A stretch of 64,000 nt of DNA from Solirubrobacteraceae bacterium (GCA_030447785.1 JAUJOF010000007.1:25246-89245); one strand, 5' to 3'; counted from the first letter of the stretch, positions 26,750 to 35,683 are shown. The notes: generated by a model from the letters alone, not told the origin. Numbers and translations are program-made.

Positions 26750-28630
26750 ATGTGCGGCATCGTCGGCTATGTCGGTCCTCGGGCGGCCCAGGAGCTGCTG
26801 CTCGCCGGTCTTGAGAAGCTCGAGTACCGGGGCTACGACTCCGCGGGCGTCTCGCTGCTGGGCGACGGGCGCATCGAGTCGGTGCGCGCGGTCGGGAACC
26901 TGGAACGGCTCGTCGAGGCGGTGCAGGCCGTCGAGGCTACCCGCCCACCGCCCGAGGGCGCCGTGACCGTCGTCACCCGGCCACCCACCACCGGCATCGG
27001 CCACACCCGCTGGGCCACGCACGGGAAGGTCACCGAGGCCAACGCCCACCCCCACACCGACGAGACCGAGCGGGTGCACGTGGTGGTCAACGGGATCGTC
27101 GAGAACTACATGGCGCTCAAGGAGCGCTTGTCCGCCGCGGGCGCGCGGTTCTCCTCCGAGACCGACGCCGAGGTCATCGCCCATCTCGTCGCCCACCACC
27201 TCGAGCGCGAGGGCGACCTTGCCGCCGCCGTGCGCGCCGCCTTCGGCGAGCTGGAGGGCCACTTCGCCTTCGTGGCCATGACCGTGGACGAGCCAGACGT
27301 GCTCGTCGGCGCCCGCCAGGAGTGCCCGCTGGTGGTCGGCGTGGGCAAGGAGGAGCACTTCCTGGCCTCCGCCATCCCCGCGTTCCTGCGCGAGACCCGC
27401 CGGGTGCAGCAGATCGAGGACGGCGAGGTCGTGGTGCTGCGCCCCGAGGGCGCCACCTTCCTGGGCCCCGACGGGGCCGAGGTGGCGCGGCTGCCCACCC
27501 GGGTCGACTGGGATGAGGCCACCGCCGAGAAGGCCGGCTACGAGACCTTCATGCTCAAGGAGATCCACGAGCAGCCCGACGCGGTGGCCGAGACCATCGC
27601 GGACCGCACGCTGCGCGTCGACGGGGCCGACCTGGCCGAGCCGGGCGCCTTCGACGAGGCGCTGCTGGAGGGCGTGCGCCGCGTGGTCATCGTGGCCTGC
27701 GGCACCTCCTACCACGCGGGGCTGATCGGCCGCTACGCGATCGAGGAGTGGGCGCGCGTGCCGGTCGAGATGGACATCGCCTCCGAGTACCGCTACCGCG
27801 ACCCGGTGGTGGGGGAGGGCGACCTCGTCGTGGGCATCACCCAGTCGGGCGAGACACGCGACACGCTGGCCGCCATGCGCGTGGCGCGCGACCGCGGCGC
27901 CACGGTGGTGGCCATCACCAACGTGATGGGCTCGCAGGCCACGCGCGAGAGCGACGGCGTGCTCTTCACGCGCGCGGGGCTGGAGATCGGCGTGGCCGCG
28001 ACGAAGACCTTCATGTGCCAGGTCGCCGCGATGTACCTGCTCGCCCTGCGCCTGGCCGAGCTGCGCGGGACCCTTGACGCCGACCGGCGCGCCGAGCTGG
28101 TGGCCGACCTCAAGCGCATGCCCCACCTGCTCACCCAGACGCTCGATGGCCTGGGGGAGGTGGCCCAGCAGGTCGCCGCCCGCCACGGCGACCGCGAGTT
28201 CTTCCTCTACCTGGGGCGCCACATCGGCCTTCCGGTGGCGCTGGAAGGGGCGCTCAAGCTCAAGGAGATCTCCTACATCGCCACCGACGCCTACGCGGCG
28301 GGGGAGATGAAGCACGGCCCCATCGCCTTGCTGGACGACTCCACGCCGGTGGTCTGCGTGGCCACCGACTCGCCGGTGCTCGAGAAGGTCGCCTCCAACA
28401 TGCAGGAGGTCTCCGCGCGCGGTGCCCACGTCATCGCGGTGGCCACCGAGGGCAACGAGGCCATCGCCGCCCACGCCGAGGAGGTGCTGCGCGTGCCGCG
28501 CACCGATTGGACGCTGCAGCCCATGCTCGCCGTGGTCCCGCTGCAGATGCTGGCCTACGCGATCGCCCGCCGTCGCGGGCTGAACGTGGATCAGCCGCGC
28601 AACCTGGCCAAGACGGTCACCGTGGAGTGA
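26750..28630 (+). CDS. glmS: Glutamine-fructose-6-phosphate aminotransferase
   Basis: Makes glucosamine 6-phosphate, the entry to amino-sugar and peptidoglycan synthesis. MCGIVGYVG has the N-terminal nucleophile Cys (after Met removal) and EYRGYDSAGV and GHTRWATHG complete the glutaminase domain. Two SIS domains follow (VACGTSYHAGLIG, ITQSGETRDTLAAM; LYLGRHIGLPVALEGALKLKE in two parts) and the end DQPRNLAKTVTVE is invariant. 626 residues is normal. Only 12 nt separate it from the IS, with no Shine-Dalgarno. acpS follows by 2 nt. Confidence 0.96.
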   Translation: MCGIVGYVGPRAAQELLLAGLEKLEYRGYDSAGVSLLGDGRIESVRAVGNLERLVEAVQAVEATRPPPEGAVTVVTRPPTTGIGHTRWATHGKVTEANAHPHTDETERVHVVVNGIVENYMALKERLSAAGARFSSETDAEVIAHLVAHHLEREGDLAAAVRAAFGELEGHFAFVAMTVDEPDVLVGARQECPLVVGVGKEEHFLASAIPAFLRETRRVQQIEDGEVVVLRPEGATFLGPDGAEVARLPTRVDWDEATAEKAGYETFMLKEIHEQPDAVAETIADRTLRVDGADLAEPGAFDEALLEGVRRVVIVACGTSYHAGLIGRYAIEEWARVPVEMDIASEYRYRDPVVGEGDLVVGITQSGETRDTLAAMRVARDRGATVVAITNVMGSQATRESDGVLFTRAGLEIGVAATKTFMCQVAAMYLLALRLAELRGTLDADRRAELVADLKRMPHLLTQTLDGLGEVAQQVAARHGDREFFLYLGRHIGLPVALEGALKLKEISYIATDAYAAGEMKHGPIALLDDSTPVVCVATDSPVLEKVASNMQEVSARGAHVIAVATEGNEAIAAHAEEVLRVPRTDWTLQPMLAVVPLQMLAYAIARRRGLNVDQPRNLAKTVTVE

Positions 28631-28632
28631 GC

Positions 28633-28986
28633 GTGAGCGGCGTCGGCCTCGACCTGCTGGAGGTCGAGCGCCTCGAGCGCACGCTGGCCCGCCGCCCCGG
28701 TCTGGAGGCGCGGCTGTTCACCGCGGGAGAGCGCGCCTATGCCGCGGCTCGTCCGCGGCCGGCCATGCACCTCGCCGCGCGCTTCTGTGCCAAGGAGGCG
28801 GTGGCCAAGGCGCTCGGCCTGCGGGCGTGGTCGTGGCAGGACATCGAGGTCCTCCACGCCGAAGGGGTCTCCGGTCCCCCGGCGGTCGCGTTGCATGGCG
28901 CGCTGGCGGGCAGGGGGGAGGCCGTGCGCATCTCCCTGACCCACACCCGGGGCCTGGCCGGTGCGGTCGCCGTGATCGACGGGTGA
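28633..28986 (+). CDS. acpS: Holo-[acyl-carrier-protein] synthase
   Basis: Transfers 4'-phosphopantetheine from CoA to acyl carrier protein. VGLDLLEVERLER carries the Mg-binding Asp and ARFCAKEAVAKALGL the second metal ligand and CoA contact; ISLTHTRGLAGAVAV ends the fold. 117 residues matches the trimeric AcpS type. GTG 28633 follows glmS by 2 nt; its TGA overlaps the nnr GTG. Confidence 0.94.
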   Translation: MSGVGLDLLEVERLERTLARRPGLEARLFTAGERAYAAARPRPAMHLAARFCAKEAVAKALGLRAWSWQDIEVLHAEGVSGPPAVALHGALAGRGEAVRISLTHTRGLAGAVAVIDG

Positions 28987-30563
28987 CCGCCCTCCCGTCC
29001 TGGGCGGACCCGCTGCCCGACGCGCAGGCGATGCGGGCCACCGACGCGTGGGCGATCGAGGACCGCGGAATCCCCTCGCTGGAGCTGATGGAGCGCGCGG
29101 GGCGGGGCCTGGCGCGCGTGGTGGCCGACGCCGCCCCCGAGGGCGTCGTGGCCATCGTCTGCGGGAAGGGCAACAACGGCGGGGACGGACTCGTCGCGGG
29201 TCGCCTGCTGCGCGAGGCGGGGCGCGAGGTGCGCGTGCTGCTGCTGGCCGAGCCGGGGGATCTGCAGGGCGATCCGGCGGAGAACCTGGTGCGCCTGGGG
29301 GTCCGACCGGACGGGGGCTTCCCCACCGCGGTGCAGTCCCCCGGTGACCCCGTGATCGAGGCCTTCGCGCCCGAGCGCCTGGCCGGCGCCACCGTCGTGG
29401 TCGACGCCATCCTGGGCACCGGCTCCGCGGGGGCTCCGCGCGGCCGGGCGCTCGAGGCCATCGAGGCGCTGAACGCCGCCGGCGTCCCTGTGGTCGCCGC
29501 CGACACGCCCAGCGGGGTGGACGCCTCCACCGGCGCGGTCGAGGGTGTCGCGGTGGGAGCGACCGCGACCGCCACCTTCGCGGCGGCCAAGCCCGGCCTG
29601 TACATCGCGCCAGGCAAGGCGCACGCGGGGTCGGTGGAGGTCATCGACATCGGCATCCCTCCGGGGGCGCCGGTGGAGGCGGCCGCGGGGTTGATCACTC
29701 CCGCCGCCGTGGAGGAGGTGCCCCGCCGCGATGCCCCGGGCACCAAGTTCACCTCGGGCCACGTGCTGGTGTGCGGCGGCTCCCACGGCCTGACCGGCGC
29801 GCCGACCCTGGCCGCGCACGCCGCTGCGCGCGCGGGCGCAGGCTACGTGACCCTGCTCATCCCCGCCTCCCTGGAGGCGACCTTCGAGCTCAAGACGCTC
29901 GAGGTCATGTCCCGCGCCATGCCCGAGCAGGACGGCCATCTCGGCCCCGAGGCCGTCGACGCGGTGCTCGGCGCGACCGCCCGGGGCGGCGCGCTGGCGC
30001 TCGGCCCGGGCCTGGGGCGCGACGAGGGCGCGCTCACGCTGGCCCGAGAGGCGGCCCGGCGCGCCGAGGTGGCGCTCGTGCTCGACGCCGATGGGCTCAA
30101 CGCCCACGCCGGGCGCCTTGGTGAGGTCGCTGCCCGCGGCGCTCCGACCGTGCTCACCCCCCACGCCGGTGAGCTGGCCCGACTGCTCGACGTCGACAGC
30201 GGGGCGGTCGCCGCCCAGCGCCTGCACCACGCCCGCGCCGCGGCACGAGACGCCGGCGCCGTCGTCGTGCTCAAGGCCGACGACACGATCGTCGCCGCGC
30301 CCGACGGCCGCGCCGCTGTCAACGCGATCTCGGCGCCGGCCCTGGCCACCGCGGGCACCGGCGACGTGCTCACCGGGGTCGTCGCCGCCTACCTGGCCAA
30401 GGGCGTCGAGCCCTTCACCGCGGCGGCCGCCGCCGTGGTGGTGCACGCGCGGGCCGGCCAGCTGGCCGCCGCCGCCCACGGTCCCGAAGCGGTCATCGCC
30501 GGGGACGTCATCGCCCAGCTCGGCCACGCTCGGGCGGACCTCGACGCCACCAGCGCGATCTAG
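28983..30563 (+). CDS. nnr: Bifunctional NAD(P)H-hydrate epimerase / ADP-dependent dehydratase
   Basis: Repairs hydrated NADH and NADPH. The N-terminal YjeF epimerase domain (about residues 1-215) has MERAGRGLARVV, IVCGKGNNGGDGLVAGRLL and ADTPSGVDASTG. The C-terminal ribokinase-fold dehydratase (about 230-526) has GHVLVCGGSHGLTGAP, LALGPGLGRDEG, VLDADGLNA, TVLTPHAGELARLL and ATAGTGDVLTGVVAAYLA. GTG 28983 overlaps acpS as GTGA. The next conserved gene, alr, is displaced by a vapBC pair. Confidence 0.95.
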   Translation: MTALPSWADPLPDAQAMRATDAWAIEDRGIPSLELMERAGRGLARVVADAAPEGVVAIVCGKGNNGGDGLVAGRLLREAGREVRVLLLAEPGDLQGDPAENLVRLGVRPDGGFPTAVQSPGDPVIEAFAPERLAGATVVVDAILGTGSAGAPRGRALEAIEALNAAGVPVVAADTPSGVDASTGAVEGVAVGATATATFAAAKPGLYIAPGKAHAGSVEVIDIGIPPGAPVEAAAGLITPAAVEEVPRRDAPGTKFTSGHVLVCGGSHGLTGAPTLAAHAAARAGAGYVTLLIPASLEATFELKTLEVMSRAMPEQDGHLGPEAVDAVLGATARGGALALGPGLGRDEGALTLAREAARRAEVALVLDADGLNAHAGRLGEVAARGAPTVLTPHAGELARLLDVDSGAVAAQRLHHARAAARDAGAVVVLKADDTIVAAPDGRAAVNAISAPALATAGTGDVLTGVVAAYLAKGVEPFTAAAAAVVVHARAGQLAAAAHGPEAVIAGDVIAQLGHARADLDATSAI

Positions 30564-30585
30564 CATGCACTCTGCATGCTAAGGT
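30561..30585 (+). promoter_or_regulatory. vapBC operator palindrome overlapping a -10 hexamer
   Basis: tagcatgca (30561-30569) and tgcatgcta (30573-30581) form a perfect 9-bp inverted repeat with a 3-nt centre, starting on the nnr stop codon. TAAGGT (30580-30585) overlaps the right arm and lies at -13 to -8 of the antitoxin ATG. This is the layout of an autorepressed toxin-antitoxin promoter. Confidence 0.6.
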
Positions 30586-30592
30586 TGGGCTC

Positions 30593-30826
30593 ATGGCCAG
30601 GACGGTCCAGGTTCGCGACGTCCCCGACCGAGTGCACCGGCGGCTCGTCGAACAGGCCGAGTTCGAGGGGCTCTCGCTGTCGGACTACCTGCGCCGCGAG
30701 TTCGAGCGCACGGCCGCGCTTCCGAGCATGGCGGAGTTCATGGCCGAGATCGCCTCCCATCCGCCGGTTCTGGATCTCGACGGAACCGCTGAGGTCCGCG
30801 CGATTCGCGACGAGTACGAGCAGTGA
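30593..30826 (+). CDS. vapB: VapB/FitA-type ribbon-helix-helix antitoxin
   Basis: A 77-residue antitoxin. ARTVQVRDVPDRVHRRLVEQ and AEFEGLSLSDYLRREFE form the strand-helix-helix DNA-binding fold of FitA-like antitoxins, and the acidic tail (DLDGTAEVRAIRDEYEQ) would occupy the toxin groove. It is followed by its toxin with a GTGA overlap. The perfect palindrome just upstream is its probable operator. Confidence 0.88.
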   Translation: MARTVQVRDVPDRVHRRLVEQAEFEGLSLSDYLRREFERTAALPSMAEFMAEIASHPPVLDLDGTAEVRAIRDEYEQ

Positions 30827-31233
30827 TCGTCGTCGATGCGGGGCCGGTGGTGGAGTTACTGCTCCGGGGCCCACGCGAGGCGACCATCCCGGATGCCCTC
30901 GGCGCCCGGCGCGTGCTTGCGGCTCCGGCGCTCATCGACTTCGAGGTGTTCGCCGTGCTGCGGCGGATCGTGCTCGGTGGCGAGGTCGCTGCAGACCGAG
31001 CCAGCCTTGCGCTCACCGCGTTGGTACGGCTTCCCATGGTCCGCTATCCGATGCCCGACCTGCTGGCTGTGGCATGGAAGCTGCGAGCGAACTTCGCCGC
31101 GGCCGATGCGCTCTACGTCGCGCTGGCCCAGCAGCTCGATGTCTCGCTGCTCACGCTCGACGAGCGGCTGGGGCGCGCAGTGCAGACTCATACGACTGTC
31201 TCCCTCGAGCGCTCGTCGTCAGGCGCATCCTGA
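30823..31233 (+). CDS. vapC: VapC-family PIN-domain toxin
   Basis: PIN ribonuclease of 136 residues. The quartet of acidic residues is visible in MIVVDAGPVVELLL, LIDFEVFAVLRR, AADALYVALAQ and LLTLDERLGRA. GTG 30823 overlaps the antitoxin stop. It differs in sequence from the 12.4 kb VapC, so the two modules are separate acquisitions rather than copies. alr follows 8 nt after its stop. Confidence 0.92.
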   Translation: MIVVDAGPVVELLLRGPREATIPDALGARRVLAAPALIDFEVFAVLRRIVLGGEVAADRASLALTALVRLPMVRYPMPDLLAVAWKLRANFAAADALYVALAQQLDVSLLTLDERLGRAVQTHTTVSLERSSSGAS

Positions 31234-31240
31234 TCACCTC

Positions 31241-32428
31241 ATGCCACTCCGCGCCCTCGCCGCCGTCAACGTCGCCGCGATCGAGCGCAACGTCGCCCGG
31301 CTGGCGCGCGAGCTGCCGCGCGAGTGTCGGATGTGCGTGGTGGTCAAGGCGGAGGGCTACGGCCACGGGGCGGTGGCGAGCGCGCGCGCCGCTCAGGCGG
31401 GCGGTGCGGGATGGCTCGCGGTGGCCACCGCGAGCGAGGCGGCGGCGCTGCGCGGAGCGGGGATCGATGGGCGCCTGCTGGTCATGGGCAGCCTGGGTGC
31501 CAGCGAGCTCGACCAGGCCCTGGCCGCCGGGGCCGACGTCGTGGCCTGGAGCGAGCGGTTCGTGGGAGCCGTCGCCGCCCCCGGCGGCGGGCGGGTGCAC
31601 GTCAAGCTCGACACCGGCATGGGGCGCCTGGGCACCCGCGACCCCGACCAGGCCACCCGCACGGCGCAAGCGGCCGCCGGCGCTCCGGGGGTCGAGCTCG
31701 TCGGGGCCATGACCCACTTCGCCACCGCCGACGAGCGCGGCGACGCCTTCTTCGGGGAGCAGCTGGAACGCTTCCGTACGTGGGCCTTGCCGCTGCGCGA
31801 GCGCTTTCCCGGCCTCATCGCCCACGCGGCCAACAGCGCCGCGCTGCTGCGCGAGCCGGCGGCGCACCTCGACATGGTCCGACCGGGCGTGGCCGTCTAC
31901 GGGCTGGACCCCTTCGGCGAGGATCCCGCCGCGCGCGAGCTGGAGCCGGCGCTCGAGCTGCGCACCCACGTCGCCGCGCTCAAGCCGATCGCACCCGGCG
32001 AGAGTGCGGGCTACGGCCGGCGCTGGATCGCCGACGCGCCGAGCACGGTGGCCACGCTGCCCGTGGGCTACGGCGACGGCTGGCCGCGGGCGCGGACCGG
32101 CGACGTCGAGGTGCTGCTGGCCGGCGAGCGCCGCAGGCTGCGCGGGACGGTGTCGATGGACTACGTCACCGCGGATGCCGGCGCCGATCCGCGCGTGGCC
32201 AGTGGGGACGAGGCGATCCTCATCGGGGCACGCGACGGCGAGCGGATCCTCGCCGAGGAGGTCGCCCGCCGGCAGGGGACGATCAACTACGAGGTGACCA
32301 CCGCCCTGCTGCCGCGTCTCCCGCGGGCGTACCACCGCGACGGCGAGCCGGTCGCCGAGCACGACGCCGCGCTGCTGGCCACGGCCACCCGCCCCGGCGA
32401 GGAGGCGGGCGCGGGACGCGCGCGGTGA
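31241..32428 (+). CDS. alr: Alanine racemase
   Basis: PLP enzyme making D-alanine for the cell wall. CVVVKAEGYGHGAVA carries the Schiff-base Lys35; VHVKLDTGMGRLG, MTHFATAD, AANSAALL, VRPGVAVYGLDPF, SAGYGRRW (catalytic Tyr) and TVSMDYVTADAG follow. 395 residues is slightly long, owing to a C-terminal tail. ATG 31241 lies 8 nt after vapC; its own promoter is not obvious, so transcription may come through the toxin-antitoxin genes. Confidence 0.95.
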   Translation: MPLRALAAVNVAAIERNVARLARELPRECRMCVVVKAEGYGHGAVASARAAQAGGAGWLAVATASEAAALRGAGIDGRLLVMGSLGASELDQALAAGADVVAWSERFVGAVAAPGGGRVHVKLDTGMGRLGTRDPDQATRTAQAAAGAPGVELVGAMTHFATADERGDAFFGEQLERFRTWALPLRERFPGLIAHAANSAALLREPAAHLDMVRPGVAVYGLDPFGEDPAARELEPALELRTHVAALKPIAPGESAGYGRRWIADAPSTVATLPVGYGDGWPRARTGDVEVLLAGERRRLRGTVSMDYVTADAGADPRVASGDEAILIGARDGERILAEEVARRQGTINYEVTTALLPRLPRAYHRDGEPVAEHDAALLATATRPGEEAGAGRAR

Positions 32429-33822
32429 GCGACGCGCTCGCCGTCGCCCGCGGTGCGCTCGCGGGGCGCAACGACGTGCACCTCGTGGGCGGCGCGGTGC
32501 GCGACCGGCTCCTGGGGTGCCCGCTGACCGATCTCGACCTCGTCGTCGCCGGCGACGCGCGCGAGCCGGCCCAGCGTCTGGCCCGCGCTGCGCGGGGACC
32601 CGCCTTCGCCCTGTCGGACGCCTGGGGCGCCTGGCGGGTGCTGGCCGGCGACCGCTCCTGGCAGGCCGATCTCACCCCCCGGCGCGGCGCCACGGTGCAA
32701 GACGACCTCGCGCTGCGCGACTTCACGCTGAACGCCATGGCCGAGCCCTTGGCCGGCGGCGAGCGGGTCGACCCCCACGGCGGGGCCCGGGACCTGGCCG
32801 CCCGCCGCCTGCGCATGGTCTCCCCCGACGCCTTCGTCCACGATCCGCTGCGCTGCGTGCGCCTCGCCCGGCTGGCCTGCGAGCTGGAGCTGGAGCCCGA
32901 GCCCGCCACGGTGGCGGCCGCGGCCCGCCACGCGCCCGGGCTGAGGCGCGTGGCCGGCGAGCGCGTCTTCGCCGAGCTGCGCCGCCTGGTGAGCGTCGAC
33001 CGCGCGCTGGAGGGCCTACGCCTCCTGGAGGCCGCCGGGGCGACCGCCATCGTCCTGCCGGAGCTTGCGGCGATGCACGGCGTCGAGCAGACGCTGTACC
33101 ACCACCGCGACGTGCACGATCACGTGCTCGAGGTGCTCGAGCACGTGATCGCCCTGGAGCGTGAACCCGGCGCCGTGCTGGGCGACGACCACGCCGGGCC
33201 GGTCGCCGCGCTGCTGGCCGAGCCGCTGGCCGACGAGCTGACGCGGGGGGGCGCGCTGCGCTGGGGCGCGCTGTTGCACGACGTGGCCAAGCCCGCCACC
33301 CAGGTTCCGCTCGAGCGGGGCGGCTTCGGCTTCCCCGGCCACGACGAGCTGGGCGCGGCGATGGCCCGCGACGTGCTCGCGCGCCTGCGCGTCAGCGAGC
33401 GTTTGCGCGCGCACGTCGCAACGCTGGCGCGCCACCACCTGCGGGCGGGCTTCCTTGTCCGAGGCGCGCCGCCGGACCGCGGTGCGATCCACGACTATCT
33501 CGCCGCGTGCGCGCCCGTGGCCGCCGACGTGACGCTGCTCAGCGTCGCCGATCGCCTGGCCACCCGCGGGCGCAAGGCCGACGAGGCCATCGAGCGCCAT
33601 CTCGCCGTGGCCCGGGTGCTGCTGGGCGAGGCCCTGCGCCACCACGCCGAGGGCCCCCCCGCGCCGCTGCTGCGCCGCGACGAGGTCGCCGCCGCCGCCG
33701 GCCGCGCCCCGGGGCCGTGGCTCGGCGAGGCCATGGCCGACCTGGCCCGCGCGCAGTTCACCGGCACGGTCAGCACCCGCGAGGAGGCGCTGGCCTTCGC
33801 CCGGGCGCGGGCCGGGGACTGA
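32425..33822 (+). CDS. cca: CCA tRNA nucleotidyltransferase / poly(A) polymerase family, HD domain
   Basis: Class II nucleotidyltransferase adding or repairing tRNA 3' CCA. VHLVGGAVRDRLLG and LTDLDLVVAGD hold the catalytic aspartates; DLALRDFTLNAMA and DPLRCVRLARLACEL are the neck and base-selection regions. An HD phosphohydrolase domain follows (HHRDVHDHVLEVLEH, ALLHDVAKPAT), with HARHHL-type ligands (ARHHLRAGF). GTG 32425 overlaps alr as GTGA. A pure poly(A) polymerase role is less likely in this phylum. Confidence 0.92.
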   Translation: MSDALAVARGALAGRNDVHLVGGAVRDRLLGCPLTDLDLVVAGDAREPAQRLARAARGPAFALSDAWGAWRVLAGDRSWQADLTPRRGATVQDDLALRDFTLNAMAEPLAGGERVDPHGGARDLAARRLRMVSPDAFVHDPLRCVRLARLACELELEPEPATVAAAARHAPGLRRVAGERVFAELRRLVSVDRALEGLRLLEAAGATAIVLPELAAMHGVEQTLYHHRDVHDHVLEVLEHVIALEREPGAVLGDDHAGPVAALLAEPLADELTRGGALRWGALLHDVAKPATQVPLERGGFGFPGHDELGAAMARDVLARLRVSERLRAHVATLARHHLRAGFLVRGAPPDRGAIHDYLAACAPVAADVTLLSVADRLATRGRKADEAIERHLAVARVLLGEALRHHAEGPPAPLLRRDEVAAAAGRAPGPWLGEAMADLARAQFTGTVSTREEALAFARARAGD

Positions 33823-33861
33823 GGGGAACCACCGGTCGGCCCGGCGCGCCACAATCCCCGC

Positions 33862-34476
33862 ATGGACCCCTACGCCGTCCTGGGCGTCGCTCCCGGCGCC
33901 TCGCCGCGCGAGGTGGCCGCCGCCTACCGTGCGGCGGCCAAGCGCTGGCATCCCGACCGTGGCGGCGGGGAGACCGCCCAGCGGCGCATGGCCGAGGTCA
34001 ACGCCGCCTACGAGCTGCTGCGCCGCGGCGAAGCCCCGTCTCGGACCGACCGCCACGGGCCGGTGGGCGAGGACGGGGAGGTCCGCTACCGCCGGCCCGT
34101 CGACGGGCGCTGGCACCGCCTCCAGGGCCAGTGGCTGCCCGAGCACGTGCGCTGGGCGCTGGGTCCCGAGCTGACCGCGGCGCTGAACCCCGACGAGGAC
34201 GTGCATCTGGTCACCCCCGTGAGCACCTGGGCCAGCCCGCGCTCCGTGCTGGCGGTCACCGACCGCCGCCTGCTGTGGCTGCACGACGACGCGGTCATGG
34301 GCCGGGTGCGCTCGTTGCGCTACGACGCCATCGCGGAGGTCTCTCACCGCCTGCGCCGCCCCCGCCGTCGCTGGGCGATCCTGCGTGTGCGCACGCGCTC
34401 GGGCCGGGCGCTGACCTTCAGCGAGGTCCCGCCGGGCACGGCTGCGGCCATCGAGCGCAGGGTGCTGGGCGCCTAG
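33862..34476 (+). CDS. J-domain protein with PH-like C-terminal domain
   Basis: Residues 1-52 are a J domain (MDPYAVLGVAPGASPREV ending NAAYELLR) with the HPD signature in KRWHPDRGG, so it should stimulate a DnaK-type Hsp70. No Gly/Phe or zinc region follows, ruling out DnaJ itself. Residues about 95-204 resemble a bacterial PH-like fold (SVLAVTDRRLLWLHDDA, YDAIAEVSHRL, ILRVRTRSGRALTFSEV). The domain pair suggests a specialised co-chaperone, perhaps membrane- or client-specific. It converges with the M28 gene, overlapping 4 nt. Confidence 0.8.
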   Translation: MDPYAVLGVAPGASPREVAAAYRAAAKRWHPDRGGGETAQRRMAEVNAAYELLRRGEAPSRTDRHGPVGEDGEVRYRRPVDGRWHRLQGQWLPEHVRWALGPELTAALNPDEDVHLVTPVSTWASPRSVLAVTDRRLLWLHDDAVMGRVRSLRYDAIAEVSHRLRRPRRRWAILRVRTRSGRALTFSEVPPGTAAAIERRVLGA

Positions 34477-35669
34477 GAGGCGGCCAGGCGGCGCGCCACC
34501 GCGGTGCACAGGGCGACCGCGTCGGCGACCGTCGAGAAGTCGACGTTGTCCACCGTGTCGGTCGGCCAGTGGTAGTTGGAGGGCAGCTTGTAGCGGTCGC
34601 AGGAGCCGAGCATGGCGGTGGGATAGCCGGCGCGCAGCGCGATGAGACCGTCGGTGGCGTTGCGAAAGCGCAGCCCGGACCACAGCGCGAGGTTCTCCTC
34701 GTCGGCGCACGCGCGCACCAGCGCCTTGAAGGCGGGCGGGTACTCGTTCATCCACAGCATCCCCTCGCCCTCGAGCATGAGCAGGTGGGGGGAGCCCACC
34801 GTGTCCACGCACAGCACGTGGGTGGATTCGCGCGGCAGCGAGGGAAAGTGGCGGCGTCTGAAGGCCCGCATGCCCTCCATGAGCGACTCCTCGCTGCCGG
34901 TGGAGACCAGCAGCACGCGCAGGCCTTCGATGGGCTCGTCGGCCAGCGCGCCGGCGACGCCCAGCAGCGTGGCCACGCCGGTGAGATTGTCGTTGGCCCC
35001 GGGCACCGTGCCGTGCGCGCCGATCTCCGCCATCGAGGCGACGGTGCCCGCGCTGAGCGCCGTGCCGGCCGTCAGCGCACGACGGCGGCCCAGCAGGGCG
35101 GCCAGGGCGACCAGCGCCGGCCCCCCGAACACGGGCCACATGAGCGCCGGCGTGGTGTTGATGTGCCCGTAGAGGTCGGGGAAGCGATCGCCGAGAGCGC
35201 GCAAGGGCCTTGGGTGGAAAAGCAGGCTGGTGCGCGCCGCGTCGTGGTGGGCGACGATCACCAGGGCGCGCGGCGCGCTGGGGTCGCCTGCCGTGGCGAC
35301 CACGTTGTGCGTGGGGCGCAGGGGCAGAGCGCGGCGGCGAAACCACTGGCGCCCGCCGGTGATGTCGTCGGCGATCGCAGCGGCGCCGGCGGCGGCCAGC
35401 GCGCCGCCGGCCAGGCGGGCGAGGGGCCCACCACGGCGGGCCAGCAGGCCGCCCGCGGCGCCCGCGGCGGCTCCCAGGCCCAGCGGCCACCAGTACGTGC
35501 CGTGCGCGCGCTCCTCCTCGACGCGTGCCGTGCAGCCAAGCTCGCGCAGGCGGGCAGCGATCCACTCCGCGGCCTCACGCTCGCCGGGCGACGCGGAGGG
35601 CCGCTCGATCCCGGCGAGGTGGCGCACGGCCTCCTCGAGGCCCTGGGGATCGCGCAGCTCGGTGGCCAT
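34473..35669 (-). CDS. M28-family metallopeptidase with membrane segment
   Basis: Zinc aminopeptidase-like protein of 398 residues. After a helical start (LEEAVRHLAGIERPSASPGE), two hydrophobic stretches (about 65-105) interrupt the fold, and a second pair (about 182-215) follows. The catalytic blocks are LVIVAHHDAART (Zn His and Asp), VPGANDNLTGVATLLG (bridging Asp), LLVSTGSEESLMEG (Glu-Glu) and YHWPTDTVDNVD (final His). The ATG at 35669 has TACCCT at -14 to -9. Its substrate is unknown. Confidence 0.85.
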   Translation of the reverse strand: MATELRDPQGLEEAVRHLAGIERPSASPGEREAAEWIAARLRELGCTARVEEERAHGTYWWPLGLGAAAGAAGGLLARRGGPLARLAGGALAAAGAAAIADDITGGRQWFRRRALPLRPTHNVVATAGDPSAPRALVIVAHHDAARTSLLFHPRPLRALGDRFPDLYGHINTTPALMWPVFGGPALVALAALLGRRRALTAGTALSAGTVASMAEIGAHGTVPGANDNLTGVATLLGVAGALADEPIEGLRVLLVSTGSEESLMEGMRAFRRRHFPSLPRESTHVLCVDTVGSPHLLMLEGEGMLWMNEYPPAFKALVRACADEENLALWSGLRFRNATDGLIALRAGYPTAMLGSCDRYKLPSNYHWPTDTVDNVDFSTVADAVALCTAVARRLAAS

Positions 35670-35677
35670 CACGACCA

Positions 35678-35683
35678 AGGGTA
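35678..35683 (-). promoter_or_regulatory. Candidate -10 hexamer of the M28 gene
   Basis: TACCCT on the minus strand lies at -14 to -9 of the ATG at 35669, divergent from the HIT gene promoter about 70 nt away. Confidence 0.35.
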
